A DNA stretch of 64,000 nucleotides from Sapria himalayana (Eukaryota; Streptophyta; Magnoliopsida; Malpighiales; Rafflesiaceae): contig JAREIK010003094.1 in the NCBI GenBank assembly GCA_029783825.1, positions 64,980 through 128,979 of the forward strand, in the 5' to 3' direction. Made by a program: the position numbers and the translations under genes. This document shows positions 1 through 13,390 of the stretch, piece by piece (within the stretch, counting starts at the first letter, position 1; every line of letters starts with the position of its first letter). The notes under the pieces were generated by a model that did not search any database, had not been told where the DNA came from, and saw only the letters and a program-made list of their open reading frames with translations.

Positions 1-768
1 GTAAAGAAAGTCAAGGTAAATCTTAACCTCAGCTCATAAAAAGTATAAGTCTGCTGTTTAGGAAACTTATGAGATATTAGTTGATTCAGAGGGAAATGAA
101 ACAGGTAGGGCAACTTGTATATGGTGAAGGAAAGAATATTTGGGAAAAAGTGATCAAGGTACTTCGTTTTATGAAATACTTGAGAGTGACTTGTAAGAAA
201 TTTCCACGCAAAAAAAAATTAATAGAAGCTCACAAAGGTAAAGACAATCATATCTTTGTTGAGTTTCACTAAAGGTACTAGTTCAGAGAATAACAAATTA
301 ACTTGTTGGCAATTTGATCAACAACTAGTTAGGGAGGCTTTGGTGAAATGATCATAAAATATGAATTGTCTTTTTGTTTTGTTGAGAGGATGAGTTTAGG
401 AGTTTTGTGAAGTTATACTGCCTCAATTTAAAATTCCATCTAGGCACTCTATTTTGAGGAATTGTTATTCTTTGTTTGTGAAAAAAAAAAAATAATTTGA
501 TAGCATGTAATCTCATTGTTGTAGATTTCATTGACTACCGCACTTGGACTAGCATTCAAAATTTGTCTTATATATGTTTGACTATTCATTTCATTGATTT
601 TCAATGGAATATGCATAAAAGGCTTTTGGATTTTTGTGTAATTAAAAGTCATTCTGGAGTTAATATTAGAAATGCTATTGAGTTTTGCACGAATGAATGG
701 GGTTTGAGAAAGTTGATTGCATTACTGTTGACAATGCATAGAATAATGATGTTGTAGTTGAACAATTG
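1..768 (+). pseudogene. truncated hAT-family transposase relic (copy 1)
   Basis: This is the 5' half of a hAT transposase gene running off the left edge of the window. It matches the reverse complement of about 20970-21760 (copy 2) over nearly its whole length. The part from about 80 to 210 corresponds to a BED-type zinc finger region, with GNETGRA, a CIW segment, and KYLRVTC at the far side. The part from about 500 to 757 encodes WTSIQNLSYICLTIHFIDF and then the EWGLRKL segment that leads into the first catalytic region of hAT transposases. The reading frame is broken many times, including a TAG at 59-61 and several indels. At about 768, right after the VVEQL codons, the sequence switches into satellite DNA, so the rest of the RNase H fold and the dimerisation domain are missing. 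Family assignment is firm; it cannot encode an active protein. Confidence 0.88.
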
Positions 769-876
769 AAAATATCTATCAATAAAATTATTAAATTTAG
801 TTAATTATATATAATTATAATGATTCTTATTACTAAATATTGTATTCACATTTTTAAAAAATTTAAAATTATTATA

Positions 877-902
877 TTTTCAAAGGTTATAACCTTTGAA
901 AA
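877..902. repeat. perfect satellite dyad (reference form)
   Basis: A perfect 26-bp palindrome whose core is CAAAGGTTATAACCTTTG, flanked by TTTT and AAAA. It is the best-conserved and least A/T-simple part of the monomer and is present, perfect or nearly so, in almost every monomer. It could be a protein-binding dyad or a cruciform-prone site; no function is shown by the sequence. Confidence 0.9.
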
Positions 903-3900
903 TGTGAGAAATATCAAAATAATTTATTTGTTATTTCATTGTTTAAATAAAACCTATAAACCACTAAATGCTAAATACTTAAATGAGTAACTTCTAAATC
1001 TTTAAAACCTAAAGAGATAATTTTTTTAATCAGATATATCCTAACTAATAAACAATAAATCTCATTTTTATTTTTTATTATAATTCAAATATCCATTTTA
1101 ATTATTTATTTGTCTATTTTATATAAATATTAATTACAAAATAAATTATGAGTTAGACAATTATAAGTTATAATTATTATTTTTCATCAAAAAATATAGA
1201 TAAACTTATTTAAAGAAAAAAAAATTAAAAACAAAAAATTATTATATAAAATAATTTGCTTTGCTTCTGAATCATTATTGGTTTTGTAATTATATTTTAA
1301 TTGATATCTATCTTATTAATAATAGATGATTAATTTATTTTTTGATCATTATTAGAATATTTATCAAAAAATCTTTATATTGAATTTATATGATATTTAA
1401 ATATAATGATTATTATTACTAAATATTGAATTCACTTTGAAAAAATTTTAAAATTATTATATTTCAAAGTTTTAACCTTTGAAATGTGAAAAAATAAAAT
1501 AAAATTCTTTTTTTTATTTCATTTTTAAATAAAACCTATACCCACTAAATAATTATTATTTAGTAAAATATATTGCTTTTCTTTGAATATTTTAGGTTTT
1601 GATATTATTTTAAGTAATATAAATCTTATTCATATTAGATTTTAGTTTATTTTTTGATTATAATTAGAATATCTATCAATAAAATTGTTTATATTGAATT
1701 TATATGATATATAATTATTATGATTATTATAAAATAAATATTGTATTCACTTTTGAAAAAATTTTCAAAATTATTATATTTTCAAAAGTCCTTAAAAATG
1801 AGAAAAAATAATAAAAATAAATTTTTTGTTATTTTAGTTTTTAAATAAAACCTATAGATCGTTAAATGATTACTTACTTAAATAAGTAAGCTCATAAACC
1901 CAGAAACCCCTAAATACATAAACCTTTTAATAGCTATATTTTACTTATTAAATAATAAATATCATTTATATTTCTATTTATTAGAATTTTAAATATTCAT
2001 TTTAATTATTTATAGTTTAATTTTATAGAAAAATTAATTCTAAATAAATTTCTAATGAGACAAATAATATTTAACTAATTTATATTTAATCAAAAAAATA
2101 TATGCCTAAAAAAAAGGACAAAATTAAAAATTAAATATTATTATTTACTAATATATTTTGATTTGATTTTTAATCATTTTGTGTTATGTAAATATATTTT
2201 AATTAATATTTAGATTTTTAATAATAGATTGCTAATTTAATTTTTGATAATTATTATAAATTCATCATTAAAATTGTTTATATTTAATTTATATATATAT
2301 AATTAGTATGATTAATAAATTATAGATGGTATTCACATTTGAAATAATTTTAAAATTTATTTACTTTTCAAAGATTATAACCTTTGAAAATCAAAAAAAA
2401 ATCAAAAATTTTTTTATATTTTTTATTAATAATAAACCTATATACAACTAAATGCCTAAATACATAAATTGCTAAACTTCTAAACGACAAAAACACCTAA
2501 TAAATTTACCATTAAACCATTATACTATATATAATAAATAATAAATCTCATTTTTATTAGTATTCATTATAATTTTAAACTTACATCTTAATTATTTATT
2601 AGTTTATTTTAATAGAATATAAATAAAAAAATAAATTATTAGTGAGACAAATATAATTTAAAAAATTTATTTTCATCAAAAAATATATATGCATATAAAT
2701 GGATACAAAAATTTAAAAATTTAAATTAATATTTAGTAAAATAATTCACTTTTATTTTGAATCATTTTAGGTTTGCAAAAATATTTTAAACATAATTTAT
2801 CTTATAATAATTGTTTATTTTTTTCATGATCATTATTATAATATATACCAATAAAATAATTTATATTGAATTTATATGATATTTAATTATTATGATTATT
2901 AACTTCATATTGTATTCACTTTCAAAAAAATTTATAATTATTTTATTTTAAATTAAAAATTAAAAATAACAAAAATACTTTTTTTTATTTATTTTTAAAT
3001 TAAAACCTATAAATCACTAAAAGACTAAATACTAAAATGACAACTCCTTATCCCCGAAGCTCATAAATTCTCAAAACATTAAATTAGTATAGGCTAAAAA
3101 ATAAATCATAATTCTCATTTTTATTATTATTCATTATAATTTTAAATATTCATTTTAATTATTTATCAGTTTATTTTTATAGAAATATTAATTAAAAAAT
3201 AAATTATTAGTGAGATAGATATAATTTAAATAATTATTTTCATCAAAAAAAATATATATGCTTATAAAAATAGGCAAATTTAAAAATAAATAATTATTAT
3301 TTAGTAATATATCTTATTTTGATTTTGAATCATTTTAGATTTTATAATTATATTTATTTTATCATTCTTATAAATACTAGTTTATTAATTTATTTATTGA
3401 TCATTATTATAATATATATTAATAAAATTATTTATATTGAGTTTACATTATATAAAATTATTAGATTATTATAACTAAATATTATATTCACATTTAAAAA
3501 AATTTAACAATTATAATATTTTCAAAGGTTATAACCTTCAAAAATTAAAAAAAATCAAAAAATTAAATTTTTTATTTTTTCATTTTATAAATGAAAACTA
3601 AAAATCACTAAAAGTCTAAACAATTAAATCACTAAAATTTTAAACCACAAAACACTTAAATACTTAAACCATTAAACCACTATATCCTGAATAATAAATA
3701 ATAAATCTCAATTTTATTTGTATTCATTATAATTTTAAATATTTTTTAATTATTTATTAGTTTATTATTATAGAATTATAAATTACAAAATAAATTATGA
3801 TAAGACAAATATAATTTAAATAATTATTTTTTAAAAATAATATAAACATATAAAAAAAGCAAAATATTAAAAAAAATTAATATTTAGTAATATATTTTAC

Positions 3901-5427
3901 TTTGATTTTGAATAAATTTAGATTTTGCAAATATATTTTAAATAATATCTATCTTATTAATAATAGTTTATTAATTTTTTTTGATCATTGTTATAATATC
4001 TAGCAATGTAATTGTTAATATTAAATTTAAATGACTTATAATTATTAATATTATTATAACTTAATATTATATTTACATTTGAAAAAAATTAAAAAATACT
4101 TATATTTTCAAATGTTAAACCTTTGAAAATGTGAAAAAAATATCAAAATAATTTTTTTGTTATTTCATTATTTAAATAAAACCTATAAACCACTAAATGC
4201 CTAAAACATAAATCACTAAACTTGTAAACGACAAAACCTCTGACTACTTAAACCATTAAACTGGTATACATTAATAATAATTCATAAATCTCATTTTAAT
4301 TTTTATTCAGTATAATTTTAAATTTTTATTTTAATTATTTAACAGTTTATTTTTTTAAAAATATTAATTACAAAATAATTATTAGTAAGACATATATAAC
4401 TTAAATTAAACCGGTATACATAAATAATAAAGAATAAATATCATTCTTTTTCATTATAATTTTAAATTTCATTTTAATAATTATTTGTTTATTTTTATAT
4501 AAATATTAATTACACAATAAATTATGAGTTAAACAAATATAATTTATATAAATTATTTTCATCAAAAAAATATAGATAAACTTTTAAAAAGAAAAAAAAA
4601 TTTCAAAACTAAAAATTATTATATAGTAATATATTTTGCTTTGTTTCTAAATCATTTTAAGTTTTGTAATTATTTTATAATTGATATCTATCTTATTAAT
4701 AATAGATTATTAATTTATTTTTGATCATTATTATAATATTTATTAATAAAATTATTTATATTGAATTTATATGAAATATAAATATATGATTATTATAACT
4801 AAATATTGAATTCACTTTTGAAAAAAAATTAAAATTATTATATTTTCAAATGTTTAACCTTTGAAAAAAAAATAAAGATAATTTTTTGTTATTTTAATTA
4901 TTAAATAAAAGATATAAACCACTAAATGCATACACAATTAAATCAGTAAACTTCTAAACCCCGTAATACCTAAATACATAAACCATTAAACAGCTATATA
5001 ATACATAATAATTAATAAATCTAATTTTTATTTCTATTTATTATAATTTTAAATATTAATTTTAATTATTTATTAGTTTATTTTTATAGAAATATTATTA
5101 CAAAATAAATTATGAGTGTGACAAATATAATTTAAATAATTTATTTTCAATCAAAAAAAATATATACGCTTATAAAAGAAGTAAAATTTTAAAATTAAAA
5201 ATTATTATTCAGTAATATATTTTACTTTAATTTTAAAACAATCCGGGTTTACTAAATATTTTCTAATTAATATCTATCTTATTATTAATTTTTATTAATT
5301 TAATTTTTGATCATTATTATAATATCTATCAATAAAATTATTTATATTGAATTTATATCATATAATTATTAAATTATTATAACTAAATATCGTATTCACA
5401 TTTCAAAAAATCTTAAATTTTATTATA

Positions 5428-5453
5428 TTTTCAGATGTTATAACCTCTGAAAA
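5428..5453. repeat. satellite dyad variant with one co-varying base pair
   Basis: The arms read TTTTCAGATG and CCTCTGAAAA around TTATAA. Compared with the reference dyad, the third arm position changed on both sides (A to G on the left, T to C on the right), keeping the pair. One other position (T on the left, C on the right) remains unpaired. Confidence 0.7.
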
Positions 5454-8400
5454 TGACAAAATATTACAAATTTTTTTTTTATTTTATTTTTAAATAAAAC
5501 CTATAAAATACTAAATGTCTAAAAACATAAATCTCTAAACTCCTAAATGTCAAAACCATTAAACTAGTATGCATTAATAATAAATCATAAATCTCATTTT
5601 AAATTTATTTAGTATAATTTTAAATTTTTATTTTAATTATTTATCAGTTTATTTTTATAGAAATATTAATTACAAAATAAATTATTAGTGAGATAGATCT
5701 AATTTAAATTAAACTGGTATACCCTAAATAATAAAGAATAAATCTTATTTTTTTTCATTATAATTTTAAATATTCATTTTAATTATTTATTTGTTTATTT
5801 TTATATAAATATTAATTAAAAAATAAATTATGAGTTAGACAAATATAATTTATATAAATTATTTTTCATCAAAAATTATAGATAAACTTATTTAATAAAA
5901 AATTAAAAAAAAAATTATTATATTGTAATATAATTTGCTTTGCTTCTGAATCATTATAGGTTTTATAATTATATTTTAATTGATATATATCTTATTAATT
6001 ATAGATTATTAATTTATTTTTGATCATTATTAGAATATTTTTCAATAAAAATGTTTATTTTGAATTTATGATATATAAATATAAATATTATTATAACTAA
6101 ATATAGTATTTACTTTTGAAAAAATTTTAAAATTATTATATTTTCAAAATTATAACATTCGAAAATGTTAAAAAATTATAAGAAATAATTTTTTTTATTT
6201 CATTGTTTAAATAAACCTATACACAACTAAATGCCTAAGCACTTAAATCACTATATTACAAAATCCTGATACCCCTATATAGATAATCCTTAAAATTGGT
6301 ATGCCCTAAATAATACTTAATAAATCTCATTTGTATTTGTTTTCATTATAATTTTAAAAATTAATTTTGATTATTTAGTTTTTTATTTTTATATATATAT
6401 TAATTATAAAATAATTATAAGTTAAAAATATAATTTATTAAAATATTTTTCATCAAAAAATAGATAAGCTTATAAAAATCATAAAAATTTTAAAAAATAA
6501 TTATAATTTAGTGATATATTTGTTTTGCTTTTGAATCATTTTAGGTTTTGATATTATATTTTAAGTAATATCAATCTTATTCATAATAGATTTTTAATTT
6601 ATTTTTTTATAATTATTAGAATATCTATCAATAAAATTATTATATTGAATTTATATGATATATAATTATTATGTTTATTATAAATATATATTGTATTCAC
6701 TTTTAAAAGAAATTTAAAAAATGAGAAAAATAATAAAAATGAATTTTTTGTTATTTTATTATTAAAATAAAACCTATAGATCATTAAATGCTTAGTTACT
6801 TAAATCATTAAGCTAATAGACCTTGAAATAACTATATACATAAACCTTTTAAAAGCTATATACTATTAATAAAAATAAATCTGATTTTTATTTCTATTTA
6901 TTATAATTTTAAATATTCATTTTAATTAATTATAGTTTAATTTTTTAGAAATATTAATTACAAAATAAATATTGAGTGAGACAAATTTTATTTAAATAAT
7001 TTATTTTTAATCAATAAAAAAAAATATTATTTTTTAGAAATATATTTTGAAAATTAAATATTATTATTTAGTAATATATTTTGATTTTAATTTGAATTAT
7101 TTTGTGTTATGTAAATATATTTTAATTAATATTTATATTATTAATAATAGTTTATTAATTTAATTTTTGATCATTATTATACTATCTATCATTAAAATTG
7201 TTTAAATTGAATTTATATGATATATAATTAGTAAGATTAAAATAATCATACATGGTATTCACCTTTCAAAAAATTTTAAAAATTATTTTATTTTCAAAGG
7301 TTATAACCTTTGTAAATCATATAAAATCAAAAAAAAATTATTTTTATTATATAAATAAAAACTATAAACCACTAAATGCCTAAAAATATTAATTGCTAAA
7401 CTCCTAAATGACTAAACCCCTAAATTAACAATCCATTAAACCGGTATACCATATATAATAAATCATAAATCTTATTTAATTTGTATTCATTATAATTTTA
7501 AATATTCATTTTAATTATTTTTTAGTTTATTTTTATAGAAATATTAATTACAAAATAAATAATGAGTGAGACATATAATTTAAATATATTATTTTTTATG
7601 AAAAAAAAAATATGCTTACAAAAATAATTAAAATTTCAAAATTTTAAAATTTTATTTAGTAATATAATTTACTTTGATTTTGAATTATTTTGGGTTATGC
7701 AAATATATTTTAATTAATATCTATCTTATAAATAATAGTTTATTAATTTATTTTTCGATCACAATAATATATATATTAATAAAATTTTTTATATTAAATT
7801 TACATCAAATATAATTATTAAGATTATTATAACTATGTATTGCATTCATATTTTAGAAAGTTTAAAAAATTATTATATTTTCAAAGGTAATAACCTTTGA
7901 AAATCACGCAAATTCATAAAAATAATTTTTTTTTTTAATTCATTGATTAAATAAAACCTATAAACACTAAATGTGCAAACATATAAATCAATAAACTCCA
8001 TAACCTCAAAACCACAAAAAACTCAAACCATTAAATAGGTATACCCTAAATAATAAATCATATAACACTTTTTTATTAGTATTCATTATAATTTTAAATA
8101 TTCATTTTAATTATTTATCAATTTATTTTTATAGAAATATTAATTACAGAATAAATTATTAGTGAGACAAATATAATTTAAATTATTTATTTTTCATCAA
8201 AAAAATATATATGCTTATAAAATGAGGCAAAATTTTTAAAATAAAAAATTATTATTTAGTAATATATCTTATTTTGATTTTGAATCATTTTAGATTATAC
8301 GATTATATTTTAATTTATATCATTCTTTTTAATAATTGTTTATTAATTTATTTATTGATCATTATTATAATATCTATTAATAAAATTATTTATATTTAGT

Positions 8401-9144
8401 TTACATTATATAAATTATTAAGATTATTATAACTAAATATTATATTCACTTTTAAAAAAATTTAAAATTATTATATTTTGAAAGTTTACAAGCTTCAAAT
8501 ATTAAAAAAAATTGAAAAAATTAAATTTTTTGTTTTTTAATTCTTTAGATAATAACTATAAATCACTAATTGTGTAAACACTTAAATCACAAAACTCCTA
8601 AACCCAAAAACACTTAAATACTTAAACAATTAAACCGGAATATCCTGAATAATAAATAATAAATCTCACTTTTATTTGTATTCATTATAATTCTAAATAA
8701 TTATTTTAATTATTTATTACTTTTTAATTATAGAATTATAAATTACAAAATAAATTATGAGTAAGACAAATTAATTTAAATAATAACAAAAATATAAAGT
8801 TATAAAAAAAGCAAAACATTAAAAAAATTATTATTAAGTAATATATTTTACTTTGATTTTGAATAAAATTAGATTTTGCAAATATATTTTAAATAATATC
8901 TATCTTATTAATAATAGTTTATTACATTTTTTTGATCATTATTATAATATCTAGCATGGTAATTATTTATATTGAATTTAAATGACTTATAATTATTAAG
9001 ATTATTATAACTAAATATTATATTTATATTTGAAAAAAATTTAAAAATTATTATATTTTCAAAGGTTATATAACCTTCAAAAAATTAAAAAAAATAATAA
9101 AATAAACTTTTTGTTATATCATTGTTAAAATAAAACTTATAAAC

Positions 9145-9224
9145 CACTAAATGCCTAAACACTTAAACCTCTAAACACCTAAACACAAAAGCCGCTAAAG
9201 ACTTAAACCTTTAAACTACTAAAC
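9145..9224 (+). repeat. telomere-like octamer block, best example
   Basis: Ten consecutive 8-bp units fit the pattern NNCTAAAC with little drift: CACTAAAT, GCCTAAAC, ACTTAAAC, CTCTAAAC, ACCTAAAC, ACAAAAGC, CGCTAAAG, ACTTAAAC, CTTTAAAC, TACTAAAC. The same block lies in each complete monomer, after the dyad and before the segment containing AATAATAAATC. It resembles plant telomere DNA (CCCTAAA), but the period here is eight, not seven. This is an ancestral module of the satellite, not a functional telomere. Confidence 0.85.
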
Positions 9225-12200
9225 CTTACATATAATTTAAATAATTTATTAAAATATTAATTACAAAATAATTATGAGTATACAAATATAATTTAAATAA
9301 TTTATTTTTCATCAAAAAAACTTATATGCTTAGAAAATAATGCAAAAACTAAAAATAAATTATTATTTAGTAATAAATTTTTACATTGATTTTGAATTAT
9401 TTAAGGTTTTTTAATTATATTTTAAATTATATCTATCATATTAATAATAGTTTATTAATTTATTTTTTGATAATTGATATAATATCTATCAATAAAATTG
9501 TTTATATTTAGTTTATATTATATATAGTTATAATATTTATTATTACTAAATATTGTATTCACATTTTTAAAAATTTTAAAATTTTTATATTTCAAAGGTT
9601 ATAACCTTTAAAATGTGAAAAAATATCAAAAATATTTTTTTGTTATTTCATTGTTTAAATAAAACCTATAAACCACTAAATGACTAAAAACATAAATCGC
9701 TAAAGTCATAAACGAAAAAACCTTTAATACTTAAAATATTAAACTGGTATACATTAATAATAATTCATAAATCTCATTTTAATTTTTATTCACTATAATT
9801 TTAAATTTTTTATTTTAATTATTTATCAATTTATTTTTATAGAAATATAATTACAAAATAAATTATTAGTGAGACAGATCTAACATAAATTAGACTGGTA
9901 TAGCCAAAATAAAAAGAATAAATCTCAATATTATTTTTTTCATTATAATTTTAAATATTCATTTTAATTATTTATTTGTTTATTTTTATATAAATATTAA
10001 TTAAAAAATAAATTGAGTTAGACAAATATAATTTATATAAATTAATTTTCATCAAAAAACTATGGATAAACTTTTTAAAAGAAAAAAAATTCAAAATAAT
10101 AAATTATTATATAGTAATATATTTTGATTTCTTCTTAATCATTTTAGGTTTTTTATTATTTTATTATATTTTAATTAATATCTATCTATTAATAATAGAG
10201 TATTAATTATTTTTGATATTTTAGAATATTTATCAATACTATTGTTTTATATGAATTATATGATATATAAATATAATGATTATTATAATTAAATATTGAA
10301 TTCACCATTTGAAAAAAATTTAAAAATTATTATATTTCAAATGTTATAAACTTTGAAAATATCAAAAAATAATAAAACTAATTTTTTTTATTTTTTTTTA
10401 AATAAAACCTATACACCACTATATGCATACACAGTAAAATCAGTAAACTCCTAAGGCTCGTAATGCCTAAATACATAAACCATTAAATTGATATATACTA
10501 CGTAATAATTAAAAATCTAATTTTATTTCCTTATTATTATTTTTAAATATTTATTTAATTATTTATAAGTTTATTTTATAGAAATATTTATTACAAAATA
10601 AATTATGAGTGCGACAAATATAATTTAAATAATTTATTTTTAATCAAAAAATATATATACGCTTATAAAAGAAGTAAAATTTTAAAAATTAAAAATTATT
10701 ATCCACTAATATTTTTTACTTTAATTTTGAATCAATTTGGGTTTTTTAAATATTTTTTAATTAATATCTATCTTATTATTAATAGTTTATTAATTTAATT
10801 TTTGATCATTATTATAATATCTATCAATAAAATTAGTTATATTGAATTTATATGATATATAATTATTAAATTTATTATAACTAAATATTATATTCACATT
10901 TCAAAAAATTTTAAATATTATTATATTTTTAAAGGTTATAACCTATGAAAATAACAAAAAATTACAAAATTTTTTTTGTTATTTTATTGTTTAAATAAAA
11001 CTTAAAAAACATTAAATTCCTAAAAACATAAATCACTAAACTTTTAAACGACAAAACTTCTAAATAATTAACTATTAAATGGTATACATTAATAATAAAT
11101 CATAAATCTCATTTTAATTTTATTAAGTATAATTTTAAATTTTTATTGTAATTATTTATCAGTTTATTTTTATAGAAATATTAAATACAAAATAACTTAT
11201 TTGTGAGACAGATCTATTTTAAATAATTATTTTTCATCAAAAAAAATATATATGCTTATAAAAGAAGCAAAATTTTAAAAACAAAAATTTATTATTTTGT
11301 AATATATTTTATTTCGATTTTGAATCATTTTAGTTTTTGCAATTATATTTTAATTTATATCATTCTTATTAATAATAGTTTATTAATTTTTTATTGATCA
11401 TTATTATAATATGTATTAATAAATTATTTATATTGAGTTTACATTATATATAATTATTAAGAATAATTATAACTAAATATTATATTAACATTTAAAAAAA
11501 ATTAAAAATTATTATATTTTCAAAGTTTATAACCTTCAAAAATTAAAAAAATCAAAAAATTTAATTTTTTATTTTTTTATTCTTTAAATAAAAACTATAA
11601 ATCACTAAAGTCCTAAACACTTAAATCACTAAACCCCAAAACACCTAAATACTTAAACCATTAAACTAGTATATCCGGAATAATAAATAATAAATCTCAA
11701 TTTTATTTGTATTCATTATAATTTTAAATATTCGTTTTAATTATTTATTAGTTTATTTTTATAGAATTATAAATTAAAAAAAATTATGTGGAAGATAAAT
11801 ATAATTTAAATAATTTACTTTTAATAACAAAAAATATAAACTTAGAAAAAGAAGCAAAACATCAAAAAATTAATATTTACTATTATATTTACATTGATTT
11901 TGAATAAATTTACGTTTTGCAAAGATATTTTAAAAAATATCTATCTTATTAATAATAGTTTATTAATTTATTTTTTGAATTAACATGATATATTTTATTT
12001 GCAAATAGATTTTTTGTTCTTTAATAATTCAATATAATTGTTTATATTGAATTAACATGATATATAATTATCAAGATTATTATAACTAAATATAGTATTC
12101 ACATATAAAAAAAATTTAAAATTATTATATTTTCAAAGGTTATAACCTTCAAAAATCAGAAAAAATAACAAAAATAATTTTTTGTTATATCATTATTTAA

Positions 12201-13342
12201 ATAAAACTTATAAACCATTAAATGCTTAAATACACAAATCTCTAAACTCCTAAACCCTGAAGGCCTTAAATATCTAAACCATTAAACTCATAAGCCTTAA
12301 ATATAATTTAAATAATATATGGAAATATTAATTACAAAATAAATTATGAGTGACAAATATAATATAAATAATATATTTTTCAACAAAAAAAAATATAAGC
12401 TCATAAAATGAAGAAAAAACTAAAAAAATTTATTCTTTAGTAATAAATTTTACTTTGATTTTGAATCATTTTAGATTTTTTAATTATATTTTAATTTATA
12501 TCTATCATATTAATAATTGGTTATTAATTTATTTTTTGATAATTTATATAATATATCAATAAAATTGTTTATATTAGTTTATATTCTATATAGTGATAAT
12601 AATTATTATTACTAAATATTGTATTCGAATTTTTAAAAATTTTAAAATTATTATATTTTCAAATGTTATGATATTTTAATATTTGAAAATATATCAAAAA
12701 TAAATTTTTTGTTATTTCATTGTTTGAATAAAAACTATAAACCATTAAATTCCTAATACTTAAATCAATAACTTCTATATCTAGAAAACCATTAAATTGA
12801 TAAAATTTTTAAACATGTATATCGAAATAATAAATAATAAATCTCATTTTTATTTTTTTCATTATAATTTTAAATATTCATTTTAATTATTTATTTGTTT
12901 ATTTTTATATAAATATTAATTACAAAATAAATTATAAGTTAGACAAATATAATTTATAAAATTATTTTTCAACAAAAAAAATATAGATAAACTTATTAAA
13001 ATATGAAAAAAATTAAAAACAAAAAATTATTATAGAGTAATATATTTTACTTTGTTTTTGAATCAATTTATGTTTTGTAATCATATTTTAATTGATATCT
13101 AACTTATTATTAATAAATTATTAATTTATTTTTTGATCATTATTAGAATATTTATCAATAAAAATATTTATATTTAATTTAAATGATATATAAATTTAAT
13201 AATTATTATAACTAACTATTGTATTCACTTTTGAAAAAAATTTTAACATTATTATATTTTCAAAGATTATAACCTTTGAACATCTGAAAAAACAAAAAAA
13301 AATATTTTCTTTTATTTCATTGTTTAAATAAAACCTATAAAT

Positions 13343-13390
13343 CACTAAATGCCTAACAACTTAAATCACTAAATGCCTAACAACTTAAAT
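13343..13390 (+). repeat. 24-bp tandem duplication inside an octamer block
   Basis: A 24-bp stretch beginning CACTAAATGCCTAAC is present twice in a row without a mismatch. Its length is three octamers, so the block has grown by a whole number of 8-bp units. This supports the eight-base period of the telomere-like module and shows recent slippage or unequal exchange within it. Confidence 0.85.

Larger units (their letters stand above)
3500..10400 (+). repeat. higher-order repeat block matching 58.25-64.0 kb
   Basis: Monomers with dyads at 3531, 4116, 4855, 5440 and 6153 pair one-to-one in type and spacing with monomers at 58288, 58868, 59630, 60222 and 60937, a constant offset of about 54.75-54.79 kb. 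Private variants are shared. For example, in the octamer block of the 5440 and 60222 monomers about two octamers are missing in the same place, leaving AAATGTCAAAACCATTA. After about 6.7 kb the pairing continues with gaps (7890 with 63112, 8488 with 63700). The two blocks are diverged copies of the same higher-order repeat. Confidence 0.75.

Noticed and set aside
6599..6784. Recurrent minus-strand ORFs at the same place in the monomer (6599-6784, 29961-30185, 31152-31382, 36299-36544).
   Set aside because: They are translations of A/T-rich satellite, made almost only of Ile, Asn, Tyr, Lys and Phe. They recur because the monomer recurs, and most sister monomers have stops or frameshifts in the same frame.
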